From Phymorhynchus buccinoides (Eukaryota; Mollusca; Gastropoda; Neogastropoda; Raphitomidae), in the NCBI GenBank assembly GCA_017654935.2, contig CM065690.1, positions 10,301,808-10,365,807 of the forward strand: a stretch of 64,000 nt of DNA, read 5' to 3'. This document shows positions 10,569-20,619 of this stretch, one piece after another. The position numbers were made by a program, and so were the translations under genes. Every line of letters begins with the position of its first letter. Positions within the stretch are counted from its first letter, which is position 1. The notes beneath the pieces were generated by a model. That model searched no databases, had not been told where the DNA came from, and worked only from the letters and a program-made list of their open reading frames with translations.

Positions 10569-11250
10569 CATCGTCGGACTCGTTTTAAATCTGATGAAGG
10601 GGTCCATGGGACCCTAAGAAGCATCAGCTTATCAGAAGCCCTGTTTGGAATCAGTTTGTTTGCTGTTAAACATTATTTTGAGGGAGAGGGTACAGCACTA
10701 CAGAGTACAGTAGAGGGCAAGGGGGAGTTCAGATAAAGGAAGGTTGGGGTCAGAGGGAATGTAGCCAAAAAAAAGGGAGGATAATCATAATGATGAGTGT
10801 AACTATAAGTATAAGAGCCTGGAAGGGGAGGGGGGGGGGGGTATATAGATCTGAGCTTTGAATTCTTCCATCTAGGCAGATGAAACTGCCTCAGAAGATT
10901 GAAGAGTTAAAAAATATTTTACAAGACCAAGTCCTCGAGGAAAATAAAATTGCTGGTACTAAGTGGTAGCCTTTTGTATTTTTAATGAAAGCATAAACTG
11001 CATATGCTATAAAGTCATTTTGAATCTTTTTTTTTAAATTAATAAAACAATGTTATATATTCATGTACATAGTTCTAAAAGTAAAACTTCTATCGGTACA
11101 TTGGTTGATTATAAAACTCAGACCCAGAGCTTCAGATTGTTGTTAAACTTCATGGGTCAGATGACCCCCAACTGCAGGAAAGGATGGGTCGATTATAAAA
11201 AAAAATGTGTCACTGTAGTATTAACACAAATGTGACCTTACTTGTATCAA

Positions 11251-11382
11251 TGGGGTGTTTGGGGGCTCCCGTCACGATGCCCAGCTCCTGGTAGGTCACC
11301 ACCCTGTGGACTACAGGGGCCTCGCTGGAGGAGGGTGAAGGCTGACCGCCACTGCCGGGGGCCTCCGCTGGCCTGAGGCTGC
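11251..11382 (-). repeat. Inverted partial duplicate of the IAP BIR2-linker coding region
   Basis: The reverse complement of this stretch matches 13332-13463 of the large IAP exon: the segment encoding QPSPSSSEAPVV, VTYQELGIVTGAPKHP and the preceding PEAPGSGG. It lies about 210 bp upstream of the IAP start codon and on the opposite strand. It is not a gene by itself. Confidence 0.85.
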
Positions 11383-11594
11383 ACTGAAAAGATTACTGTC
11401 GATTGACTGCTTGTGATCAAACATTGTTTAAGAGCCTAAATGAAGTCTGATATGCGCCAAACTTTCTGTACTTTATGAAAAATGGATGCTTAATTCAATT
11501 TTATGCTTGACTGCATAGTGCACTGTGGTGTTGGAATGTTGCAGATTTGGACTGATGCTGCCATAGTAACAACACAAAAGCAAATAAAAGCACA

Positions 11595-13563
11595 ATGGAT
11601 TCTAACGCTCTTCATTTGAAACCTTATGTGACACTAGATCAAGAAGGCGCTGTTGGTGTTACGCCCCTAATGAATTCAGAAGACCAGGCCATAAGACCTT
11701 ACTTCAATCAACAATCAGGCGCTATCAGACAGGAAGAATGTCGCCATCTCTCACAGAACATAGGTGAATCTGTTGGTCATGATGGTACAAGTCTCAGTGA
11801 AAGTAATGAAACTTTGGCATCGGAAAATGTTGACAACGAGGAAAACAGCACAAGCTCTGCTTATCAAATTGTAGCTCTAAAATGGAACTCGCTGTCGTTC
11901 AGTGTTGTTCTTGTTGGTGATGAAATATTTTGTGAACGAACTGAGTCTTGCGCTTCATCTGAGAAAGAAACTGAGAGAGATGTGGAAAAGTGGTGGGAGG
12001 CAGACATCCCCCCAAATGTTGATTCTGTGTCGGCCGACTCACGCAAGTTCAAAGTTAAATCTGTGGCAAAGAACCTCAACTCATCAAAGAGTATTGCCCA
12101 TTTCATACCTTATGCGCGTCAAGGGATGCTTGGAATTGCAGAGTCGCAAAAGAAATTATCGAAGAGCATTGCAGAAGTGTATGAAAAACTACAAAGAAGA
12201 AAGAAACTTTGCGGTGTGTTTGAAACCTTTAGTATTTTCCCCTACATAGACCGGCCAAACACTGTAGTTGTGTTTCCCGTCAGCAGACAGAACATGTCCC
12301 AGGGTCAGAGATCCGTGGAACAGCCATCACAACAACCACAAAGACAGCGGCCTCCCGATAGCGTCTCCGGAATACCGTGGGAAGACCTCAGGAGAGAGAT
12401 CTATCGGCTGTGCACTTTCGCTGATTTGCCGCCAAATTTCCCCGTCTTTGCCATTCCTCTGGCCAGAGCAGGATTCCTCCGGCTGCCTGGTGGTGCCATT
12501 GTTTGCTTCTTCTGCGGTGTTCAGCAAGACCTGTGGTCGTGGGGGGACTCACCGGAAGAGGTTCACAAACGGCTGAATCCCACCTGCTCTGTCTTCACCG
12601 GGGTGGACTGCAGCAACGTTCCTCTGGCTGTACCGCAAGATGCCAGTCAGTTGACACCGATGATGGAGGCTTGGTCATTATCACTATCAGGGCGCTCTTT
12701 GTTTGGAAACGGAGCAGAGCCACCCAGACAAAACGGGCAAACAGAAGAAGCAGCATTGTCTTTAGGGGTTTCTACTGAAAGCCTCTCAAGACCTTCTGGC
12801 AGTGCTCAGTCCAACTCGACCACCAGTTCTGAATCTGCACTGACTGGAGCTGGTATGTCAGCAGCCACAGGTCCAGGACAATTTGCTTCTAGAACTACCA
12901 GTGGAAGCCTGCCGAGTCAGAGTGTGGCTGTCAGTGGCCAACGGCATGGTGAAACCAACACCCAAATCAGAAGTGTTGAAACCAACACCCAAGCTCAAAG
13001 CAGTGCTGAAGCCAATACCCAAATCAGAAGTGTCGAAACCAACACCCAAACTGAAAGCACTGCTGAAACCAACACCCAAAGCAGTGCTGAAAGTGAAACC
13101 AACACCCAACGCAGTGCTGAAACCAACACCCAAAGCAGTGCTGAAACCAACACCCAAAGCCATGCTGGAAGTGAAACCAACACCCAAAGCATCAGGGGTG
13201 AAGCCAATTCCCAAGCCAACCGTCACCAACCGCTGTCAGCAACACTAGCTTCCACATCAACATCCGCGGAAGGCTCGCGCTCCACATCCAGTGCCGATGC
13301 CTTGCTCTCGGAGAACTCAACAGTGAGGTCTGGAACCGCGCAGCCGGAGGCCCCCGGCAGTGGCGGTCAGCCTTCACCCTCCTCCAGCGAGGCCCCTGTA
13401 GTCCACAGGGTGGTGACCTACCAGGAGCTGGGCATCGTGACGGGAGCCCCCAAACACCCCAACATGGCCTCCCTCGACGCCCGCCTGCGCTCCTTCGACC
13501 CGTGGCCACCCACCCATGCGCAGACGCCCGAGATAATGGCCCAGGCTGGGTTCTATTATGCTG
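11595..13563 (+). CDS. Inhibitor of apoptosis (BIR-UBA-RING), exon 1: N-terminus, BIR1, first half of BIR2
   Basis: IAP proteins bind caspases or signalling adaptors through BIR domains and ubiquitinate partners through a RING. This 1969-nt exon starts at ATG 11595. An in-frame TGA about 45 nt upstream makes it the first possible Met if transcription starts nearby. Residues 1-260 are unrecognised and acidic/Ser-rich. BIR1 (about 262-338) has CFFC at 304-307, then H324 and C331, the complete CxxC-x16-H-x6-C zinc site. Residues 453-540 are a tandem (S/A)ETNTQ repeat. BIR2 begins at about 619 and is cut by the intron after YYAG, with donor G|GTCAGT at phase 1. The N-terminal extension is longer than in usual IAPs. 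Confidence 0.9.
12951..13220 (+). repeat. ETNTQ-encoding tandem repeat inside the IAP exon
   Basis: About ten imperfect units of GAAACCAACACCCAA plus a spacer of 9-18 nt (AGCAGTGCT or AGAAGTGTT types). Every spacer keeps the reading frame. The peptide is (S/A)xETNTQ, hydrophilic and rich in Thr and Gln, between BIR1 and BIR2. Confidence 0.9.
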
Positions 13564-13574
13564 GTCAGTTTTAG

Positions 13575-14030
13575 TTTTGGTGCAAGTTAAGCTGAGGTGA
13601 CTCAAAAAATTACAAGTATATATATACAACCCACAAATTGTGACAAAATCACTCATATTTGTTTTAATAATGAAGCTATCATTTTGGTTTTTTAGGGTTT
13701 TAAAGATTCAATGCATGAACTCTTACCTCTTCTTTTTTTTTTCAAGATGTCTGAGAGTTCCATAAAAAAAAATTCATGCTAACCCTTTTTCATAAAAATC
13801 CATTTTTGGGATGCAAAAACATGTTCACATAAAAAAGACTGGGAGTCTGCTGATGATTCTTTCTAAAGAATAATTACCAAGTGCTACCTTAGTCTACAAT
13901 CTTCTTCTTTTTCATCGGTCGCTCAGACAATTTCTTGTCATATGAACGCAGATCTGCATCATGCTGCCATTGTGTGCCTATTAAATGTAACTAATGCATA
14001 ATTAGGTCCAGCATGTCTGTCTGTCTTCGG
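13575..14030. other. IAP intron 1, first part
   Basis: AT-rich intron sequence with no supported feature. Confidence 0.5.
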
Positions 14031-14290
14031 CAGGAGAAAAGTCTTTGTAAGAGTTTCTAGAACGAACACAGGAGAATGGTGTATGGACCCGTGAGGGAAA
14101 AAAAAGAGTAGATGACAGTAAGGAAAGAGAAAAGGCAGAGTCAAAAGAGTGATAAGATTAGAGGAAGAAACTTTTCAAGCACAGAACTTCCAGAAGACGG
14201 GGTAGCTATTTGTACGAAAGCCTCCCCCTTCCCTCTCCCCTTTTCCCTCTCCCCTCTTCCCCCCCCAGTATCCTCACAGAGGAGTTCTTG
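14031..14290 (-). repeat. Dispersed 'CTTCTGGAAG' repeat, inverted copy
   Basis: The reverse complement carries ACAAATAGCTxCCCCxTCTTCTGGAAGTTCTG followed by the pyrimidine-rich CTTTGACTCTGCCTTTTC block, as at 15575-15860. Confidence 0.6.
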
Positions 14291-15300
14291 AACTCTTCTG
14301 GTAGCATGTATTTTTTTGCATTCTTAGTTGTCCGTTGCGTCTCAACTGCATTTTTTTTTCTTCGAGTGCATGCATTGCTTTAATGGAAGGAACAGTTACA
14401 TAACCTCTAACAACATGCATTGGTACAAACACATTGCAGGGTACATGGCAGTGAATGTCTTTCACTCTTTGCATTTGATTGTTGTTGTCTTATCCTGGCT
14501 TAAAGACTCCAGGGATCATCCAAACAGCCGAAACGCTTGAACACTACATGTCACAAATGCCACAGCTAGGGATGAGAACGTTACGTGCGTGACTGTTCTT
14601 GATTACCCCGCCACGTGAGCAGCCACACTCCGACATCGGAGGATTTTAGACTGATGATGTTATGCTAGGAGCTTGTGATGGCTTAAGACAATCCCCACGC
14701 GCACAACCATGCAGAACATAACAACATTTTGATGTAGCCTTGGTGTTGTAGCTCATGTCAACTGGTCAGACACAGCCTCATGCCAAGGCGTATTTGCAAT
14801 TGGCATTTGGTGAGAATGCAGAGTGATTGTCTTGGGCACGAATGTATCCGCCCATGGTAGTACTAGAAGAGTTAATGTATTAATATGATTAGGTATTAGG
14901 TACTTTATAGTCACGGAGGCGTCTCTGTGAAATTCGGGTTGCTCCCACCTGGAGAGCGCGTTGCAGCCAGAGGCGCACCACCCAAATTTTTGTTCTTTTC
15001 ATTTTGTTTTGCATGAGAATTTTGTTAATATAAAATTTTTAAAAAACAACTAATAAAATCACAATATTTTGGTTCATTCTTAAGTTAAACCTTCGATGGG
15101 CAAAGCACCAGGGCAATCAAAACAGCCTTTAAAATACAGTGGTACACAATAAAAATTATGATAAAAACTCATAAAAGCAAACAAGCAAGGAAGGCGAGTT
15201 TTGCACGAGCTCTTAAAAATAAATCACTATGAATTATGATTAGAAGCTAACCCATGAGATTTTGGTGTGACTGATGAAATGTAATGTCGATGTGAGTTTT
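14291..15300. other. IAP intron 1, second part
   Basis: No feature that I can support. A block near 14915-14985 (CACGGAGGCGTCTCTGTGAAATTCGGGTTGC, CTGGAGAGCGCG) resembles 58938-58998 and is another dispersed repeat fragment. Confidence 0.45.
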
Positions 15301-15319
15301 CCTGCTCTTCTGCGTGCAG

Positions 15320-15498
15320 GCTACGGGGACTGCGGTCGCTGTTTCCAGTGCGGCGGGGGCCTGAAGAACTGGGAGCCCGCGGACGACCCTTGGACGGAGC
15401 ACGCCCGCTGGTTCGCCCGCTGCGACTTCCTGCGGCTGTGCAGGGGCCAGGACTTCATCGCCGTCGTGGCCCACCTCAACGGGCGGGGTGACGGAGAT
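15320..15498 (+). CDS. IAP exon 2: second half of BIR2
   Basis: After acceptor GTGCAG the exon completes Gly657 (G|GC) and reads [21 protein letters not shown] at 664-667, H684 and C691 give a full CxxC-x16-H-x6-C zinc site, and the [15 protein letters not shown] text is typical of BIR2/BIR3 of animal IAPs. The strong donor GAT|GTGAGC ends the exon at 15498 in phase 0, which cannot splice directly to the exon at 20527 without a stop but does fit the cassette at 18.3-19.0 kb. A weaker donor GGG|GTGACG after 15487 would allow the cassette to be skipped in frame. Confidence 0.9.
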
Positions 15499-15535
15499 GT
15501 GAGCTGCCGTTCTTCATTGTCATTAGCGCACACAC

Positions 15536-15870
15536 CCCCGTAGGGATACGTGGGGGGGGGGGGGGGGGTCTTTTGTATAAATAGTTCCCCCACCTTCTGG
15601 AAGTTCAAGACTACAGCACCAGAACTTCAGAATGGTCAACATACTGACCGTGGGCCCTAAAGAGAAGAAGACCGCTATGAGGACGTAAAACCTACAAACG
15701 ACAACTACAACTGGAAGTTCTGTGCTTGTAACTTCCTCTAATCTGTCACTCTCTTTGACTCTGCCTTTTCCCTTTGCTTGCTGTCATCTGTTACCTTTCT
15801 GCCTTGCCCGGTTCATTCTTCTTGCCTTTTTTCAAGAAACACTTTCAAAACGATTTCCTCCTCCAGTCGA
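15536..15870 (+). repeat. Dispersed 'TTCCCCC...CTTCTGGAAG' repeat with inserted fragment
   Basis: The motif CACACACCCCCGTAGGGATACG...TTCCCCCACCTTCTGGAAGTTC is interrupted by about 100 bp (GACTACAGCACCAG...) and resumes at GGAAGTTCTGTGCTTGTAAC. It lies directly after the BIR2 exon. Confidence 0.6.
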
Positions 15871-16008
15871 AGTCAGACTTGCTGGGCCGAACTATTTTTT
15901 TTGTTAGGCGCATAACGGCAGCATGACGCATCTGCGCTCATAATAGACAGGGAACTGTCTGAGCGGTAGAAGAAGAAGAAGATTAGTGCACATACACACA
16001 CCAAAAAA

Positions 16009-16438
16009 TTGTGACCCTGAGCCACGAAAGGGACATTAAGTCGCTGGGCTAGTTTCTCACAACAGGCTTGCAAAGTCAAAAATCTCATATAAAAAAAAAA
16101 TCAATTTTGAGTTTATGGGTATTTTTGTGTTCTCTAACATCTTATCTTTCACATTTATAAAGGACAATCTTTAATGTGGTCTCTAAATGGTCTTATAAGT
16201 GTTTTAAAACGAGTAGGTCAATGCATTTTCTTCAGCTAGACTAGACTTTAGACTGTTTTGTCAAAATGGTCGACGCGCACTCTACTAACTTTAAATGCTC
16301 GTAACTCTGGAATGGAAAAAGATACAGGAATTGTTCTTGTATCATTAGAAAGAGAATTGTCTGAAGTTTTCAAATGTATAATTTTCTCAGATTGGTCAGT
16401 TTGACACTTAATGTCCTTTTCGTGGTGCCAGGTCACAA
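16009..16438. mobile_element. Non-autonomous DNA element with ~33-bp terminal inverted repeats
   Basis: The left end TTGTGACCCTGAGCCACGAA and right end TTCGTGGTGCCAGGTCACAA are imperfect inverted repeats about 33 bp long, enclosing about 365 bp without a coding frame. A right-end fragment recurs at 28690-28818. Confidence 0.75.
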
Positions 16439-16794
16439 ATGTCATGGAAACTATGTGAATAAGTCAAAGAAAGAAGTAAAAAGTAAGTCAACCAATGATG
16501 ATGAAACCCTTTGAGTGAAAGGTCCCTGAAGAAAAAAGTAGGACAGTGAAGCTGTTGATTTTACTGTCTTTTTTTTTATACATTACTCTAGATTACCTGT
16601 AAATAAACAGCAAGAGAAATGTTATACATAAAATAAATGATAGAATGGAAGTGCTTTTTATATTCTTTATACTGATTTAATAAAACAAAAACTGGTGAAT
16701 ATAAATTATACTATTATTATGTTTGTATAAATAGATCTCCTTTTTTATGCTTTAACTCTTGAGTCCCATATAGTAAGCCACCACCTGTCCGTGT

Positions 16795-17440
16795 GTGTGT
16801 TCAGGTCGCAGAATCACGAAACGGGCATAACTCCGCCGTTTTTCGACCGAATCGCTTCAAATTTGCTAGAGCCCTCAGGGGCGATGGCAACCAACCGAGG
16901 AGGTCACTGCATGCTGCTGAGTCACAAATGCGCGAGTTCAGCCGCCGGCCTGTTCAGGACACGTACCTACTAAGTTTCTGGGCTGATTGCAACACTTTTG
17001 TCTTAGTCCCCATGACTTTGACACGAACGTACCAAGGCATAGACTGGATTACTTAGGCGCATAACTGAGGTCACCATGCAGAGCAGGGCCTTGCAACTCC
17101 GCCACAGAATTTGAACCATTTTTTTCAAATTTTTGTCATGATTGCTGGAAATGAGGCAAAGCCTGGCAGCAATGATGAAGAATATGGAGTTCCGTCACTC
17201 TCAGAGCACTGCCAACTGAAACGGGCTGTATAACTATGCTTCCTTTCTTAATGATATCCCGACGTTAACCAGGCCCGAGAACTACAGACACCTGCAACTG
17301 TGGTTACAGTCTTCCCATTGAGCCCATACCACTTACTAGGTAGGAGTCGTTACTAGGGAGAGAGCCCTCACTCTCATGGCATTCGAACCCGAAACCTCCC
17401 CTTATAACTCCACCGACGCTTTACCACTCGCTTCCAATTT
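16795..17440 (-). repeat. Long dispersed repeat with tRNA-like end, copy 2
   Basis: It is related to 5440-6425 (shared blocks listed there). On the - strand, 17371-17435 has TGGTAAAGCGTCGGTGG and GGGTTCGAATGCC, an A/B-box arrangement of a tRNA-derived SINE head. Confidence 0.6.
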
Positions 17441-17749
17441 GGCTGTACTCAGCTTTTTAGATTCTTAATAAAACAAAAATTGGGCGTTATTTGTTTGTAT
17501 AAATAGATCTTTACTATGCTTTAACTGTTGCGTAGTAGCAATAATTTTCTTTGACATGGGGAACCTTGGGCGATCATGTACTTTACACCCTCCCCTCAAT
17601 GTTATGCATTGAAAGTTTTGCACTGAGAAAAAGAAAATCTGCCCTTCTCAAGGAACTGGATCAGCCTAGGATTATTTTCATAGAGAAAGAAGCAGACTTA
17701 GATGTATTAAGGTCGTAAACATGAGGGGGGCGTCTTAAGTACAACTTTG

Positions 17750-18205
17750 CCAAATGTTGTACGTGATATTGTTGTTATGATGATCTTATCTTTACCTCTG
17801 TGTGACAATATTTCCATTTATGCACCATCTCGCACATTAAGTTCAGTCTCCGACCCTCTATTTCTCCAGATTCCTAGGTATAAGCTTTCAACTGTCGGTC
17901 GGCGCTCTTTTGCTGTTTCAGGACCGACATCTTGGAACAAACTTCCTCTCTCCCTCCGTCAGCGACCGACCCTCTCTGCTTTCAAATCAAACCTCAAAAC
18001 CCACCCGTTTCCCCGTCATTGAAGCTCTTTCTCTCTTTCCCTCCTCTTTCTTGCCTTTAGGACCATTTCTCAAACGTGTGTGTGTGTGTGTGTGTGTGTT
18101 ATCTTTGTTTAAATGCGTTATGAATGTTTAACGTGTGTGTGTGTGCGCGCTTCGATTTGATTTCTATCAAGATTTAGCGCCGTATGAATACTGTATGTTG
18201 TTGTT
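17750..18205 (+). mobile_element. Non-LTR retrotransposon 3' end (reverse transcriptase C-terminus plus UTR)
   Basis: The frame ending at 18022 contains SVSDPLFLQIPRYK, FAVSGPTSWNKLPLSLRQ and LSAFKSNLKTHPF. This is the familiar C-terminal motif after the RT domain of several LINE clades (WN-x-LP-x-x-x-R...FK-x-x-L-K-T-x-x-F). The 3' UTR follows, with a TG array, TCAAGATTTAGCGCCGTAT, and a short GTT-rich tail. The same UTR recurs without coding at 52556-52780. It is a 5'-truncated, non-functional copy within the IAP intron. Confidence 0.8.
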
Positions 18206-18231
18206 ATGATGATATTTCAGTGGGAATTTAT

Positions 18232-19047
18232 AAATTTAAAAAAAATATATTGCTTTGATTGTGTTGCAATAACAGTTCACCTTGGACGACGTCAGGGAAG
18301 AGATGAGAAATCGACAGGCTGCGGGAAAAAAATATCATATTGCTTTGATTGTGTTACAATAACAGTTCACCTTGGACGACGTCAGGGAAGAGATGAGAAA
18401 TGGGCTGCGGGACTTAGGTAAAAATAATATGTTGCTTTGATTGTGTTGCAATAACAGTTCACCTTGGACGACGTCAGGGAAGAGATGAGAAATCGTCAGG
18501 CTGCGGGACTCTCGGCTTTAGGTAAAAATAATATGTTGCTTTGATTGTGTTGCAATAACAGTTCGCCTTGGACGACGTCAGGGAAGAGATGAGAAATCGA
18601 CAGGCTGCGGGACTCTCGGCTTTAGGTAAAAATATCATATTGCTTTGATTGTGTTGCAATAACAGTTCACCTTGGACGACGTCAGGGAAGAGATGAGAAA
18701 TCGACAGGCTGCGGGACTCTCGGCTTTAGGTAAAAATATCATATTGCTTTGATTCTGTTGCAATAACAGTTCACCTTGGACGACGTCAGGGAAGAGATGA
18801 GAAATCGTCAGGCTGCGGGACTCTCGGCTTTAGGTAAAAATATCATATTGCTTTGATTGTGTTACAATAACAGTTCACCTTGGACGACGTCAGGGAAGAG
18901 ATGAGAAATCGACAGGCTGCGGGACTCTCGGCTTTAGGTAAAAATATATTGCTTTGATTGTGTTACAATAACAGTTCACCTTGGACGACGTCAGGGAAGA
19001 GATGAGAAATCAACAGGCTGCGGGACTCTTGGCTTTAGGTAAAAATA
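18232..19047 (+). repeat. ~104-bp tandem array, eight units, each carrying one exon-like cassette
   Basis: Each unit comprises TATTGCTTTGATTGTGTTGC, then AATAACAG, a 64-bp block starting TTCACCTTGGACGACGTCAG, and TTTAG|GTAAAAATAT. Blocks start at 18276, 18366, 18458, 18562, 18666, 18770, 18874 and 18975. Copy 1 lacks the end of the block and its donor. Copy 2 has lost 12 nt. Copies 3-8 are intact and differ by one to three substitutions. The array lies between IAP exons 2 and 4. Confidence 0.95.
18458..19038 (+). CDS. IAP exon 3: six intact alternative copies of a 64-nt exon
   Basis: Copies occupy 18458-18521, 18562-18625, 18666-18729, 18770-18833, 18874-18937 and 18975-19038. Each has acceptor AACAG and donor GTAAAA and encodes FTLDDVREEMRNRQAAGLSAL plus one base. 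With copy 4 the second residue is Ala, and copy 8 reads NQQ and GLLAL. Incoming phase 0 matches the strong exon-2 donor, and the leftover G joins AA of exon 4 to give Glu. With one copy the whole CDS is 2637 nt (878 codons plus stop). Introns between copies would be only 40 nt, and including two copies breaks the frame, so use of one copy at a time is predicted. The peptide is a charged helix-like linker between BIR2 and UBA. Confidence 0.72.
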
Positions 19048-19068
19048 AAAACGGGAGGAAGAAAGGAC

Positions 19069-19413
19069 TTAGGCCGCGGACACATTAGACTCGGACGTTA
19101 CGCACAGAAGCACATAAATAAGTACCATATTTTTCAGACTATAAGGCGCACACCGGAAATTTTGCACAAAATTCAGATTGTGTTATTATATTTTCGTACT
19201 ATTTTAGTAGTCACATTATAAGGCGCAGGGGTCTCAGTCTGGGGAAAAAAGTATCGCCTTATAGTCCGTAAAATACGGTAAAAGAAAGAAGGAAAAATAT
19301 ATATGGATTAGGGGAAATACGGACACATGCGCTTTTTCTTTTTCCCCCTTCTTTCTTTTACTTATTTACGGATTTCGCGTGGGATTTCCGCGTGTACTGT
19401 GTATGCGGCCTTA
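19069..19413. mobile_element. Foldback/MITE family TTAGGCC, old copy interrupted by a second MITE
   Basis: The outer ends TTAGGCCGCGGACACATTAG and GTGTATGCGGCC are those of the element at 31269, 37330, 41968 and 46133. Inside it, 19125-19278 is flanked by TA on both sides. It has inverted ends CCATATTTTTCAGACTATAAGG and its counterpart CCTTATAGTCCGTAAAATACGG, the family also seen at 33584-33760. Confidence 0.85.
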
Positions 19414-19581
19414 TCTTTCATAAGTCTTTTGTATGTATTGAACACTATTGTGCAGGTGTTTTGAATGTTAAACGCTTTGTTTAGATATTTTGGAATGTGC
19501 TGTGTATGCGTAATACGCTTTGAAAGAGGGTTTGTAATGTCAATTGTATAGTTTGAACTCTCACAATTGTTTTTTTAATTA

Positions 19582-19830
19582 TTATGTAGAGTGCCAAAGG
19601 GGGTTGCGTGCCCCTCAAAATGACGCAAGCATGACGTGATTTCTTTACCATCTCTATGATTTCAATGAGAGTGCTATAGGGGGTTGCGTGCCCCTCAAAA
19701 TGACGCAAGCATGACGTGATTTCTTTACCATCTCTACGATTTCAATGAGAGTGCTATAGGGGGTTGCGTGCCCCTCAAAATGACGCAAGCATGACGTGAT
19801 TTCTTTACCATCTCTACGATTTCAGTGGGG
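19582..19830. repeat. 80-bp minisatellite, three units
   Basis: The unit contains GAGAGTGCTATAGGGGGTTG, CGTGCCCCTCAAAATGACGC and AAGCATGACGTGATTTC, in three tandem copies, the first with GCCAAAGG instead of GCTATAGG. Confidence 0.9.
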
Positions 19831-19954
19831 GGTACGCACGTACCCATCCAACGCGCAGACCTTTTAGTACTCTATATTTTGAATGCATTATAAGTGTTTT
19901 ATAGATAATGGATTGCGATTTATAACCATGTGCTTTAGATTCCATCGTTTATGG

Positions 19955-19985
<31 letters not shown>

Positions 19986-19990
<5 letters not shown>

Positions 19991-20452
19991 TGGGACCTCC
20001 CTTATAAGACCTCCCATTTTAAGACTCCCTCCCATATAAGACCTACTTCTCTGAGACTTTGCCCTTCTTTGTAAGTATTAAAGTTACCTCCTTATAAGAC
20101 CCCTCCCTTATAAGACCTTTTATTATTTTTGAAGATCTTATAAGGGAGGTTCCACTGTGTAAGACTCCCTCCCACATAAGACCTACTTCTAATGTCTGTT
20201 TAAGATCATCTTGATGAATTTTTTTATAAATCGGGACTTTCCTGGTATTGCGGTACCTCCAGGATTGTCCCACTATCTTTATAGTTATTAATGTTCCAGG
20301 CCAGAGGGCGTTAAGCGAACTTTCACATAAGTTCTACTTCTCTGAGATATTGCCCTTCTTTGTAAGTTTTTAAATTACCTCCCTTATAAGACCCCTCTCT
20401 TAAATCAGACCTCATTTTAGATGATTTTTTAAGGTCTTATAAGGTAGACTGT
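19986..20452. mobile_element. MITE, CAGTGGAACCTCCCTTATAAG family, copy 2 plus fragments
   Basis: 19986-20162 runs from TACAGTGGGACCTCCCTTAT to AAGGGAGGTTCCACTGTGTA, after an AT microsatellite. Degraded family pieces continue at 20161-20190 and 20326-20452, with a piece of the ACGTCCTC repeat between them (about 20220-20310). Confidence 0.75.
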
Positions 20453-20526
20453 ATATGTTCTTTTTAAAAATTTTGAAAACATTCTATATTGTATCGATAT
20501 CTCAACTTGAGTTTGTTTTGACCCAG

Positions 20527-20619
20527 AACCTGCTGAAGACCCGGCCATCACGGCTGCGATGAATGAGGGGCTCAGCCGACAAACGGTGGACTTAGCAGCA
20601 CAGAGGCTGCAAGACGATG
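20527..20619 (+). CDS. IAP exon 4: UBA-like segment, part 1
   Basis: After acceptor GACCCAG the exon reads (E)PAEDPAITAAMNEGLSRQ and TVDLAAQRLQDD. The pattern 'Met-x-x-G-x-S-x-x-x-V...A-x-x-x' resembles the ubiquitin-associated domain found between BIR and RING in several IAPs, which binds polyubiquitin. The incoming leftover base must be G, supplied by the 64-nt cassette (or by the weak exon-2 donor). It ends in phase 1 at ATG|GTAGGT. Confidence 0.85.

Noticed and set aside
11902..12249. ORFs in other frames within the IAP exon (also 12268-12576, 12883-13248 and - strand 12858-13229)
   Set aside because: Shadows of the real frame, which alone carries the BIR zinc ligands and fits all splice phases.
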